A stretch of DNA of 8,810 nt from Acidobacteriota bacterium (GCA_022759065.1 JAEMPZ010000061.1:1-8810), one strand, 5' to 3'. Shown: positions 1-6,940, counted from the stretch's first letter. A program made the numbers and translations. Notes: generated from the sequence alone by a model not told the origin.

Positions 1-385
1 GGACCGGCGTCACGCCCGCCACGTATGACATCGGATCTTCAGAAAGGCCAATGCAACGGCAAGTCCTCTTGATGACGACGCCGATCTCCCCCTCGTACTC
101 AACCTGCCGCGACTGCTCCGGTATTCGTATTATGCCGCCGTGGCCAAGGAGCGACGAAACCGGCTTGAGGAAAAGCAGGGGCGTTTCGGGCATCGCATTT
201 CCAAGCTCCTTGGCGTGTTCAAGGTAGTTGCGCCCGATGCATACGATTTTCGTGGGCTGACACGGCGGTAGAAAACGCACCTTCTTGAGGTCAATGGCCG
301 CGCCTCCGGGCGCTCGGGCCACGCCCTTATCGTCAACGATTATTTCAGTGACGCGTCCTTCATAGACTCCCCGCCCCGATTTCAT
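1..385 (-). CDS. FAH-family hydrolase (fumarylacetoacetate hydrolase superfamily), 5' part only
   Basis: The first 128 codons are visible; the gene runs off the left edge. The ATG at 385-383 overlaps the dapF stop in an ATGA junction, and a GGAGG site at 393-397 sits 7 bases upstream, so the start is well supported. Visible landmarks are KIVCIGRNYLEHAKELG at residues 46-62, which matches the entry to the FAH catalytic fold, LLFLKP at 70-75, and VEYEGEIGVVI at 95-105. In this superfamily the E-x-E pair (here E98 and E100) binds a divalent metal; the third ligand, an Asp, would lie past the edge. Members cleave or decarboxylate acylpyruvates, oxaloacetate or related beta-diketo acids, and the visible part most resembles the FAHD1/acylpyruvase-like branch. 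The substrate cannot be named. The short N-terminal region (about 45 residues before the fold) is common in bacterial members. The link to dapF is by position only. Confidence 0.88.
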   Translation of the reverse strand, partial: MKSGRGVYEGRVTEIIVDDKGVARAPGGAAIDLKKVRFLPPCQPTKIVCIGRNYLEHAKELGNAMPETPLLFLKPVSSLLGHGGIIRIPEQSRQVEYEGEIGVVIKRTCRCIGLSEDPMSYVAGVTPV

Positions 386-1227
386 CCCAACGCCTCCGCG
401 AGGCTTTCGTCGGAGAGGAAAGCTCGGTATACGACCCGCGCCTCGCCTTTGAGGCGGACGCCGATATCCCCCAGGCCTGTTTCCTCTATTTCCACTTCGA
501 GAACCCGGCCGGAGCGCACCTTGAAGCTCTGCAGCGCCGGCTTGTGGAAAAGCTTGTACAAAATCCAGGCCGTGGCAGTTACGCCGGTGCCGCAAGCGAG
601 AGTTTCCGCCTCCACGCCGCGTTCGAACGTCCTTATAAGGTGAGGCCCCCGTTCGCCGTTCAGTTGGACGAAATTGACGTTCGCCCCGCCCTCCCCCGCG
701 TCCGGGTGCCACCGCAATGCGGGCCCCAGCGTTGAAACCGGCGCCCTTTCGGCGTCGTTTACAAAAACCACGAGGTGGGGGACGCCGGCGTCCGCAAAGC
801 AGGCGGATATGGGGCGGCCTTGAACCCGAAGGCTCAAGGCGCGCGGGATTTCGGCGCGGACCGGCATTCTGAGGCTGACATCCGTTCCATCGCAAATTTC
901 AGCGTCAAGCATTCCCGCCGAGGTTTCGATTACCATGCGCCTGCCCGCTATCACTTTAAGAAAGGCGAACCTTGAGGCGCACCTGGTTCCGTTGCCGCAC
1001 ATGCGCGCTTGTGAGCCGTCGCTGTTGAATATGCGAACCTTGAATCGGCCCCTCATCGAGTTTTCAATGAGGACAAGGCCGTCGGCGCCGATGCTTGTGC
1101 CCCGCCTGCAAAGGCCTCGCGCCAGCGCGTTGAGGTCGTGGACGCTCCATGCGCCCCCTCGGTTGTCGGCGACGATGAAATCGTTGCCGGCGCCAGTCAT
1201 TTTGTAAAACTCCAGTTGCTCCGTCAT
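382..1227 (-). CDS. dapF: Diaminopimelate epimerase
   Basis: Converts LL-diaminopimelate to meso-diaminopimelate, the precursor of lysine and of the peptidoglycan cross-link; a cytosolic, cofactor-free two-base racemase. The 281-residue product is the usual family length. The N-terminal KMTGAGNDFIVADN (residues 9-22) is typical. The two catalytic cysteines are present: C77 in MCGNGTRC and C212 in ETLACGTG. GADGL (47-51), GVPH (148-151), NVNFV (183-187) and ERGVEAET (202-209) also match. I chose the ATG at 1227 because family homology begins a few residues after it. The open frame extends upstream to 1305, but those residues are Arg-rich, unlike DapF, and overlap the preceding lipoprotein gene. 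No strong Shine-Dalgarno site is seen. The start lies 7 bases after the lipoprotein stop, so translational coupling is likely. The stop overlaps the next start (ATGA). Confidence 0.97.
   Translation of the reverse strand: MTEQLEFYKMTGAGNDFIVADNRGGAWSVHDLNALARGLCRRGTSIGADGLVLIENSMRGRFKVRIFNSDGSQARMCGNGTRCASRFAFLKVIAGRRMVIETSAGMLDAEICDGTDVSLRMPVRAEIPRALSLRVQGRPISACFADAGVPHLVVFVNDAERAPVSTLGPALRWHPDAGEGGANVNFVQLNGERGPHLIRTFERGVEAETLACGTGVTATAWILYKLFHKPALQSFKVRSGRVLEVEIEETGLGDIGVRLKGEARVVYRAFLSDESLAEALG
393..397 (-). promoter_or_regulatory. Shine-Dalgarno site of the FAH-family gene
   Basis: GGAGG on the minus strand, 7 bases before the ATG at 385. It lies inside the last codons of dapF, so the downstream gene has its own strong site as well as the ATGA overlap. 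Confidence 0.75.
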
Positions 1228-1234
1228 TGCATGG

Positions 1235-1450
1235 TTACCGAGATTCCGCCTGGGAGACGCTTCTTTCCACGGCGGGCGGCGTGTTTGCCAGCGCCGCGAT
1301 GACATCGCTCTTTGGACGAGGATCTCCCTTGCGCCCGCAAGAAAGGCCGGCGGCCAAGAAAAGGAGGGCCATCATTAAGGCCGACATCTTCAACCATAGC
1401 CCCCGCCGGCCGTATGATGAACGTGCCAATCCTCGCGCCGTGCTTGTCAT
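1235..1450 (-). CDS. lptM: Small LptM/YifL-like lipoprotein
   Basis: A 71-residue product with a short basic N-terminus, a hydrophobic stretch at about 22-37 (SALMMALLFLAAGLS) and then C38 followed by GRKGDPRPK. The Cys-Gly-x-Lys-Gly-x-Pro pattern directly after the lipidated Cys is the signature of the small LptM (YifL) lipoproteins; E. coli LptM helps mature the LptD-LptE outer-membrane translocon. The gene lies directly upstream of dapF, as yifL does in E. coli, which supports the call. The start at 1450 was chosen because GAGGG (1458-1462) sits 7 bases upstream; the ATG at codon 22 (1387) would give a more standard signal length but has no clear ribosome site. The lipobox is unusual, with Gly at -3 and Leu-Ser at -2/-1. 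The 33-residue tail after the Cys is polar with no visible domain. Function is inferred from motif and position only. Confidence 0.72.
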   Translation of the reverse strand: MTSTARGLARSSYGRRGLWLKMSALMMALLFLAAGLSCGRKGDPRPKSDVIAALANTPPAVERSVSQAESR

Positions 1451-1457
1451 GGCCAAT

Positions 1458-1462
1458 CCCTC
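1458..1462 (-). promoter_or_regulatory. Shine-Dalgarno site that decides the lipoprotein start
   Basis: GAGGG in minus-strand reading, 7 bases before the ATG at 1450 and inside the 17-base gap after the TPR gene. It favours the longer form of the lipoprotein over the internal ATG at 1387. Confidence 0.65.
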
Positions 1463-1467
1463 GAAAA

Positions 1468-4467
1468 TTACTTTCCGCGAATTTTGTTCTTGACGTCGCG
1501 GTAGTTTGCGTTGGCCGCGTAAACCTCTTTGTACAAGGCCTCGGCATCCCTCTTGCGCCCCTGTTCCTCGAAAGTTTCGGCGAGGTCGTACTTGAGCCCG
1601 ACGTAAATTTCCTCGGAGAATCCCTTGGCGTCGAGGCCTTTCCGGTACCACTTCTCGGCCAGATCGTGCAAGCCCTTCTGCCTGAAGCAGACTCCAAGCA
1701 TGGAGCAGCACTCGACGAAAAACTCCGGCGAGCGCGCCGCGATCTGAAATTCGCCGATGGCCTCGTCCACCAAGTCCATCTCCTTGTATGCGATGCCAAG
1801 ATTGTAGTGCGTGGAGTAATCCTCCTCGCCGACCTTCTTTTCAACGCCCTTCTTGAACTCCTTGAAGACCTCCTCGAAGGACATCTCCTCAGGCGATTTT
1901 TCTTCGTCGAAAAGCGCCTCCTCGGGCCTGTCGAGGCCGTCGAGAGCCGCGCCCAACTCCGCGGCGAGGTCATAATATTCGTCGCTCTTGGCCTGCTCCG
2001 GCGCTTTTTCGGAACCGAAACCGGCGAGGCTCTCTTCCAGAAGCTCTTCGGCGGTCACCTTCATCTTGGTCCGGCTCCGGGAAGCTTCGGTTGCGGCTGG
2101 CTCTGGTTCTTTTTGAGGCGGTTCAGTTTCGATGGCAAGGGAAATTTCCTGAGCAGGTTCCTCTGTCACAGGGGCTTGCTCGGCGGCCGCTGGTTCGCCG
2201 GATGGCTCCACAATCTCAGGCACTTCAACCTTTGGCGGCTCCAATTCGTGATCGGCTTTAGGCGCCGCCTCTGCCTCGGCGGCTCGCGCCCGCGCGGCCT
2301 CCGCTTCTTCGACCTTGAGCCTGACCAAGGCAACGCGCGGGTTTTCACGGTACTTTTCACCGAGGGAGTCAATAGCCCGCCTTGCTTCCTGCAGCAAATC
2401 CTGGCTCAAATAGAACTCGATCTCTTCCACCCTTTCGGCGGCCTCCCGCTGCTCGGCCAAGGCGGAATCGGCTTCGGCCTCGGAGAGGTCAATGACGATG
2501 GATTCCTCCGGCTCAGCCGGCTTTGCTTTGGGCGGCGCCTCCTCCGCGGAGAGAACCTCAATCGGCTGAAGGTCAAGCTCGAGCTTCCGCGCCTTCGCTT
2601 TGGGGCTGGCCGCGGAAACTCCCGACATGAGGGCCTCGGTGCTGAATCGAGCGGCGGCGGGCGTCGGGGGCTCTTCGAACTCTTGGATTGCCTTGTGGTT
2701 CGGATCTATGGCGCGTGCTTCTTCCAACAGCGTCGCGCAGGTTTCATCGTCGCCCTGCTTCTTGAAAATTTCGGCCAACTTGAGAATCTGGCGGACGGCC
2801 TTGTCCTTCTTGGAAAGGCTCTTAAATATGGTTATCAGCTTCTGGTGAGCCTGAATATGGTCAGGAAGGCGCTTCAGGACCCCCTGGAGAGAGCCGATCG
2901 CTTTCTCGGAAAGGCCGTATTTCAGAAAGACCTCGGCCTCGGCGAGCTGCTCGCGGATCATCTCTCCTTCCATGGCGTCCAGGGGCGCTGGCTCTTGCGC
3001 AACCTCCGGCGCGGCAGCCTCGCCGGCGCTTTCCGGCTCCACGCCCGGCTCGTCCAACTCTATCGCTATCTCTTCCTGTGGAACTTCGGCCGCGGAAGGC
3101 GACTGTTCGGGCTCGGGAGCGGGGGCAGGCTCGACAATTTCGGGCTCGGCCTGTTGAGCGGCCGGCTTGGCCGCCAAAGGCAAGTCGAGATCACCTATCA
3201 CCACCTCTATCTCTGATTCTCCGGTCTCGTTTATCGAGTCCTCGGTGAACGCGGCCGCTTCTGAAGCTTTGGGTTCGGACGGCGGTTCCTTGCCCAAGCC
3301 CATTTTGGCTTCGATTGTCCGCAGTCTTTCCCGGTATTGGGCGCTTTGCGGCTCAAGCTCCAGAAGATCGAGCGACGCCTGCCTGGCTGTCGGAAGATCG
3401 CCGGCCGCGAGCGCGGCGTCGGTCAGGGTAGAGAGCACGTTGGCTTGAAGCGCCGCGTTACCGGCCCTTCGGTAGACGCCGCTCAACCCCTTCAAAGAAG
3501 GTATGTGGCCTGACGCCGTCTTCAGAATGTCCTTGTAAAGCGCTTCAGCGGCCTGGAGGTCGTTTTGACTGCCAGCCTGGCGGACTGGCTCCAAGAGAGA
3601 GGCGGCCAGGTCAAATTCGCGCAGCTGCGAAAGGATGCGCACGGCCCTGGCCAGCAACTGCCTGTTTTCAGGCTGGGCGCGAAGCAGGGCCAGGCAATCG
3701 GCCTTGGCTCTTGCGTACTCGCCGGATTGGACGAGCACGTCAACCTTGAGCGCCTTCAGTGCCATCGAATCGGGATTGCGCTCTAAAAGTCCGTCGAGGA
3801 GTCCGATTGCCTGATCGGAATGTTTCTGGCTGACAAGGTCTTTCGCAACGCCTTCGAGAAGGCTTATGTTCTCAGGGTCTATCTGCAAGGCGCGCTCGTA
3901 AACGCGGGCGGCCTCCTTGGTTTTTCCCTGTGCGGCGAGCGACCGGCCCGCCTTGACGTAGTGTTTAATGGCGTCCTGCTTGTTGCCCTTTTTCAGGAGA
4001 AGGTCGCCGACGTGCAGCCTCACGCGCAGATTCTCCGGGTCAATGTCCAGAAGCTTCTGGTTGACGCGAAGGATTGCCTCGACGTCGCTTCCGCCGCTGA
4101 CCAGTTCGGCGACTTTCTCGTAGGCGGTGCGCGCTTCCTTGACGAAGCCCTGCTGCTCCGAAAGCTCGGCCAGAAGCTCCCAGGCCCGCAGATTGTTCGG
4201 ATCTTCGCGAACTGCTATCTTGAGCGAGGCCACGGCTTTCATAGCGAAGCCGTTCTTGTTGAATAGTTCGGCGACCTTAATGAATATGGGAACGGCGGCG
4301 TTCTTGTTGCCCACTCGCAAATGGAGGTTGCCAAGCTGGCTCAGCGTTGTGATGTCGCGCGGGTTGTCCTCGACCAGCTTCTGATACTCCCTGATGGCCT
4401 CTGGCACCTTGTTGGCCATCAGGAGCTTGTCGGCGTTTATCTTGACCTTGACGCGGTCAATGGCCAT
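1468..4467 (-). CDS. Large tetratricopeptide-repeat protein with three TPR blocks and acidic linkers
   Basis: A 999-residue protein without a signal peptide or membrane segment, so probably cytosolic. Block 1 (about residues 10-390) is an array of TPR-like helical pairs, for example PEAIREYQKLVEDNP (22-36), AARVYERALQIDPEN (186-200) and ALYKDILKTASGH (309-321). Linker 1 (about 390-500) is rich in Glu, Pro and Ala. Block 2 (about 503-598) starts with AEVFLKYGLSEKAI. A second linker follows, then a short helical piece (about 672-735, with EFYLSQDLLQEARRAID), then a third linker to about 800. Block 3 (about 860-999) opens with FEEVFKEFKKGVEKKV and contains HYNLGIAYKEMDLVDEAIGEF, a very regular TPR. 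TPR arrays bind proteins, so a scaffold or assembly role is likely, but no partner can be named. The start at 4467 overlaps rnhB by 11 bases; a GAGGGG-type site lies at 4479-4485, rather far (11 bases) upstream. Confidence 0.9.
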   Translation of the reverse strand: MAIDRVKVKINADKLLMANKVPEAIREYQKLVEDNPRDITTLSQLGNLHLRVGNKNAAVPIFIKVAELFNKNGFAMKAVASLKIAVREDPNNLRAWELLAELSEQQGFVKEARTAYEKVAELVSGGSDVEAILRVNQKLLDIDPENLRVRLHVGDLLLKKGNKQDAIKHYVKAGRSLAAQGKTKEAARVYERALQIDPENISLLEGVAKDLVSQKHSDQAIGLLDGLLERNPDSMALKALKVDVLVQSGEYARAKADCLALLRAQPENRQLLARAVRILSQLREFDLAASLLEPVRQAGSQNDLQAAEALYKDILKTASGHIPSLKGLSGVYRRAGNAALQANVLSTLTDAALAAGDLPTARQASLDLLELEPQSAQYRERLRTIEAKMGLGKEPPSEPKASEAAAFTEDSINETGESEIEVVIGDLDLPLAAKPAAQQAEPEIVEPAPAPEPEQSPSAAEVPQEEIAIELDEPGVEPESAGEAAAPEVAQEPAPLDAMEGEMIREQLAEAEVFLKYGLSEKAIGSLQGVLKRLPDHIQAHQKLITIFKSLSKKDKAVRQILKLAEIFKKQGDDETCATLLEEARAIDPNHKAIQEFEEPPTPAAARFSTEALMSGVSAASPKAKARKLELDLQPIEVLSAEEAPPKAKPAEPEESIVIDLSEAEADSALAEQREAAERVEEIEFYLSQDLLQEARRAIDSLGEKYRENPRVALVRLKVEEAEAARARAAEAEAAPKADHELEPPKVEVPEIVEPSGEPAAAEQAPVTEEPAQEISLAIETEPPQKEPEPAATEASRSRTKMKVTAEELLEESLAGFGSEKAPEQAKSDEYYDLAAELGAALDGLDRPEEALFDEEKSPEEMSFEEVFKEFKKGVEKKVGEEDYSTHYNLGIAYKEMDLVDEAIGEFQIAARSPEFFVECCSMLGVCFRQKGLHDLAEKWYRKGLDAKGFSEEIYVGLKYDLAETFEEQGRKRDAEALYKEVYAANANYRDVKNKIRGK

Positions 4468-5077
4468 CGTATAAAGGTCCCCTCTGGCACGGGCGGAAGC
4501 TTTTTCTGTGCAACGGGCTTGGGCCGTGACGTCTTATGGCCTCAAGGTGCTCGCGGGTCCCGTAGCCCTTGTTCCTCCGCAACCCATATAGAGGATAATC
4601 CTTTTCAAGGGAGCGAATCAACCTGTCCCTCGTGACCTTGGCGACGAGGGAGGCCGCGGCGACCGAGACCGAGAGGGTGTCTCCCTTTACGACGGCCCTG
4701 GAAGGAAAAGGAAGTGGGGGCAGCACGTTGCCGTCAACGAGGACGTAGTCCGGGGCTGGGTCGAGTTTCTCGACCGCCTGGGACATCGCTTTCAGCGTCG
4801 CCCTGAGAATATCGGTGCGGTCAATCTCGGCCGCATCGACAAGGCCCACTCCGATCACGTGACCTCCGATGGCGAGCCGCTCATACAGCGCTTCACGCTC
4901 GCCTTCCGGCACCGTTTTTGAGTCTCGAATCCCGGCCAAGTCGCCGCGAGGGTCCAAAATCACCGCCGCAGCGACCACTGGCCCGAAGAGGCTCCCCCTG
5001 CCAGCTTCGTCAACGCCGGCCACCCGCAGGATTCCGCGGCCCCAGAGGGCGCGTTCAAGCGCCAGCAGGTCACTCAT
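4457..5077 (-). CDS. rnhB: Ribonuclease HII
   Basis: Cuts the RNA strand of RNA-DNA hybrids and single ribonucleotides embedded in DNA, starting ribonucleotide excision repair. The 206-residue product is normal length. All four acidic catalytic residues are present: D23 and E24 in GVDEAGRG, D115 in LVDGN, and D133 in KGDTLSVSVAAASLVAK; the 18-residue spacing of the last two equals that of E. coli RNase HII (D108/D126). The C-terminal GYGTREHLEAI and GPSPLHRKSF are also diagnostic. The residues after DEAGRG are SLFGPV where PLAGPV is common, a tolerated region. It starts 3 bases after the rplS stop, with only a weak ribosome site, so coupling to rplS is likely; its end overlaps the TPR gene by 11 bases. 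rplS-rnhB adjacency is common in bacteria. Confidence 0.97.
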   Translation of the reverse strand: MSDLLALERALWGRGILRVAGVDEAGRGSLFGPVVAAAVILDPRGDLAGIRDSKTVPEGEREALYERLAIGGHVIGVGLVDAAEIDRTDILRATLKAMSQAVEKLDPAPDYVLVDGNVLPPLPFPSRAVVKGDTLSVSVAAASLVAKVTRDRLIRSLEKDYPLYGLRRNKGYGTREHLEAIRRHGPSPLHRKSFRPCQRGPLYDGH

Positions 5078-5080
5078 CGC

Positions 5081-5428
5081 CTAATCGCGGCGGAGTTCCT
5101 CGATGCGCGCCTTCTTGCCTTGGAGGTCCCGCAAATAGTAGAGTTTTGCCCTGCGGGTTTTGCCCTCCTGCATAACCTCGATTTTGTCCAGGATCGGGCT
5201 GTGGAGGGGAAAAATCCTCTCTACGCCGATTCCGCCGGAGATCTTGCGAACCGTCACGGTCTCTCGAAGCCCTCCGTGATTCCTGGCGATAACGACGCCC
5301 TGGAAGACCTGGATCCTCTCCTTGTCGCCTTCCTTGACCTTGACGTGGACGCGCAGCGTGTCCCCCGCCTTGAAGGCCGGAATGTCAGTTCTCATCGCCG
5401 CTTTGTCATACATGTCAGCCGTTTTCAT
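5081..5428 (-). CDS. rplS: 50S ribosomal protein L19
   Basis: A large-subunit protein at the 30S-50S interface. The 115-residue product is the standard length. Conserved stretches are [20 protein letters not shown] (22-41), FQGVVIARN (42-50), [20 protein letters not shown] (59-78) and [18 protein letters not shown] (92-109). The frame is open upstream to 5710, but that part is the antiparallel shadow of trmD. The start at 5428 is chosen because GGAGG (5435-5439) is 6 bases upstream; in-frame ATGs at 5413 and 5395 have no comparable site. The start lies inside trmD, giving a 14-base overlap. L19 is needed in large amounts and TrmD in small ones, so the strong site here may lift L19 output above that of TrmD (inference). 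Confidence 0.98.
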   Translation of the reverse strand: MKTADMYDKAAMRTDIPAFKAGDTLRVHVKVKEGDKERIQVFQGVVIARNHGGLRETVTVRKISGGIGVERIFPLHSPILDKIEVMQEGKTRRAKLYYLRDLQGKKARIEELRRD

Positions 5429-6128
5429 TGCGTGCCTCCAAAGTATGCGTGCGCCGGACCAGATCCGGGCGCCGCGAGTTTGTAATGTTAATGGACTGTT
5501 CCTTGCGCCACTGGCGTATCGCCTCATGGTTGCCGGAGACCAAGACGGGCGGCACCTCAAAGTCCCTGTACACGGCGGGCCGAGTGTAGTGCGGATATTC
5601 GAGAAGGCCGTCGCTGAAGGATTCCTCGAGCGTGGAAGCCTCGTCGCCCAATGCCCCCGGAAGAAGGCGCACCACCGCGTCAGCGACGACCAAGGCGGCC
5701 GGTTCTCCACCGGAAAGGACGTAATCGCCTATTGACAATTCGAGGTCCACGAGGTGGTCAATCACACGCTGGTCAACGCCCTCGTAACGCCCGCAAAGAA
5801 GAATAAACCCGTCAAGCGAGCTGAGATCGCGCGCCATGGACTGCGTAAACTGCCTGCCCTTGGGGGTAAGGTATATCAACGGCCCTCGCTGGCCCCCGCC
5901 GCTTCGTACCTTTTCAACGGCGTCGAAAATAGGTTCCGGCTTGAGCACCATTCCGGGGCCGCCGCCGAAAGGCGCGTCGTCAACGGTGTGGTGTTTGTCC
6001 CTGGCGCATTCCCTGAAATTGTGGACGTGAATTTCCACGGCGCCCGCTTCCACGGCGCGCCCTATTATAGAAGCCTTGAAGGGCCCCTCGAACATCTCGG
6101 GAAAGAGCGTCAAAACATCAATTCTCAC
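5415..6128 (-). CDS. trmD: tRNA (guanine-N1-)-methyltransferase, m1G37
   Basis: Methylates G37 next to the anticodon of tRNAs with SAM, which prevents +1 frameshifting. The 237-residue product is the usual length and has the SPOUT-family trefoil-knot motifs: [11 protein letters not shown] (50-60), [13 protein letters not shown] (110-122), [16 protein letters not shown] (130-145), then [13 protein letters not shown] (172-184), where D173 matches the catalytic Asp, and [12 protein letters not shown] near the end. The start codon is GTG: rimM ends and trmD begins in a four-base GTGA overlap, and TGAGG at 6133-6137 lies 4 bases before it. The 3' end overlaps rplS by 14 bases. The order rpsP-rimM-trmD-rplS is that of many bacteria, including E. 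coli. Confidence 0.98.
   Translation of the reverse strand: MRIDVLTLFPEMFEGPFKASIIGRAVEAGAVEIHVHNFRECARDKHHTVDDAPFGGGPGMVLKPEPIFDAVEKVRSGGGQRGPLIYLTPKGRQFTQSMARDLSSLDGFILLCGRYEGVDQRVIDHLVDLELSIGDYVLSGGEPAALVVADAVVRLLPGALGDEASTLEESFSDGLLEYPHYTRPAVYRDFEVPPVLVSGNHEAIRQWRKEQSINITNSRRPDLVRRTHTLEARNENG
5435..5439 (-). promoter_or_regulatory. Shine-Dalgarno site of rplS
   Basis: GGAGG on the minus strand inside the 3' end of trmD, 6 bases before the ATG at 5428. It decides between three in-frame ATG codons and gives L19 a far better site than rimM or rnhB. Confidence 0.75.
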
Positions 6129-6655
6129 TTCGCCTCAGCCTCATCGTCAACGCCTGGGTAGCCGGCGGGGAGATTCACCGCGACGAGGCGTTCTTCTTTG
6201 CGAAGCGTCACGCCAAGCCCGGTCACCGCCGGTATCTCCATTTCGCCGCGAGCCGTCTTCACGTCGAAGAGCCAATAGGCCGGCCCGCGCCGGACATCTT
6301 TGACCTCCCCGAGCGTCCCGCGACTTTCGTCAACTACGCTCCAGCCTACCACTTCCTGCGTGTCAAAAGACAGCGCCCCGTCTTTGGGCAGCGCGCCTTC
6401 AGCGACCAGAATTTCCCGGCCCAGAAGCGGCTCGGCCGCCTTAAGGGTCTCGATTCCGTCAAGCCTGAGGACCGAACCCTTTGAGTACCGGAAGTATTCA
6501 ACGACCCGGTATGGACGCGCCCCCTCGTCCGGCCCCGCCCAGACATCAGCGCCATTCAAAACCGGAGCAAGGTTTTCAAGGTACGGTTCCACCCAAAGCC
6601 CACCGCGGTAGCCCCGTGTTTTGACTACTCGCGCGACCGGGACCATGCCGGACAT
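6125..6655 (-). CDS. rimM: Ribosome maturation factor RimM
   Basis: Assists 30S assembly, chiefly of the 16S 3' head domain, by binding S19. The 176-residue product is normal length. The N-terminal domain (about 1-90) carries VARVVKTRGYRGGLWVEPYL (7-26), the RimM entry motif, and ETLKAAEPLLGREILV (69-84). The PRC-barrel domain (about 98-166) shows VVDESRGTLGEVKDVRRG (107-124), MEIPAV (139-144) and the closing LPAGYPG (162-168). It diverges more from textbook RimM than its neighbours do from their families, but the position between rpsP and trmD makes the call firm. Two starts are possible, ATG at 6655 or codon 4 at 6646; neither has a visible Shine-Dalgarno site. The gene lies in the same frame as rpsP, 27 bases downstream. 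Confidence 0.95.
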   Translation of the reverse strand: MSGMVPVARVVKTRGYRGGLWVEPYLENLAPVLNGADVWAGPDEGARPYRVVEYFRYSKGSVLRLDGIETLKAAEPLLGREILVAEGALPKDGALSFDTQEVVGWSVVDESRGTLGEVKDVRRGPAYWLFDVKTARGEMEIPAVTGLGVTLRKEERLVAVNLPAGYPGVDDEAEAK

Positions 6656-6682
6656 CGTACAGTTACGCCGAAAGCAGAGAGA

Positions 6683-6937
6683 CTACTCTGACGGAGCTTT
6701 TGCGCCCCTGGCCAGAGAAATGATCTTTCCAACCTGCGCCGAGGGCCTGGCTCCGCGCGAGAGCCAATAGTCCACTCTGCCGAGGTTCACGTCGAACTTG
6801 GAAGGATTTGGCAGTGGATCGTAAGTTCCCACTTCCTCGACGTTGGTACCTCCGGGACGATTACGGCTGTCCGACACCACCAGGCGGTAAAAAGGGCGGT
6901 GTCTCTGGCCGATGCGCTTTAATCTTATCGAAAGCAA
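6683..6937 (-). CDS. rpsP: 30S ribosomal protein S16
   Basis: A small-subunit protein that binds 16S rRNA early in assembly. The 84-residue product is typical length. SIRLKRIGQRHRPFYRLVVS (3-22), NVEEVGTYDPLPNP (32-45) and RVDYWLSRGARPSAQVGKII (54-73) are the S16 hallmarks. The start codon is TTG at 6937-6935, not ATG. This is supported by an excellent AGGAGGTGA site (6941-6949) at the right distance and by homology, which begins two residues in. The nearby ATG at about 6957 and the GTG inside the ribosome site are out of frame. It is the first gene of the operon, about 30 bases downstream of the predicted transcription start. No KH-domain gene (khpA/ylqC) lies between rpsP and rimM, unlike in Firmicutes and many other phyla. 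Confidence 0.97.
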   Translation of the reverse strand: MLSIRLKRIGQRHRPFYRLVVSDSRNRPGGTNVEEVGTYDPLPNPSKFDVNLGRVDYWLSRGARPSAQVGKIISLARGAKAPSE

Positions 6938-6940
6938 CGG

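Noticed and set aside
1228..1305. N-terminal extension of DapF
   Set aside because: The residues are Arg-rich and unlike DapF, and they overlap the lipoprotein gene; family homology begins just after the ATG at 1227.
1451..1711. Longer form of the lipoprotein starting inside the TPR gene
   Set aside because: The upstream residues are the TPR gene read in another frame and are Arg-rich; a good GAGGG site precedes the ATG at 1450.
1312..3216. A 634-codon open frame on the plus strand opposite the TPR gene
   Set aside because: It is the antisense shadow of a GC-rich gene: the translation is Leu/Arg/Phe/Gly-rich with no recognisable domain, whereas the minus strand gives clear TPR repeats. No promoter or ribosome site was seen for it.
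5429..5710. Upstream extension of the L19 reading frame
   Set aside because: This stretch is the trmD coding region read in another frame; L19 homology begins after 5428 and a good GGAGG site precedes that ATG.
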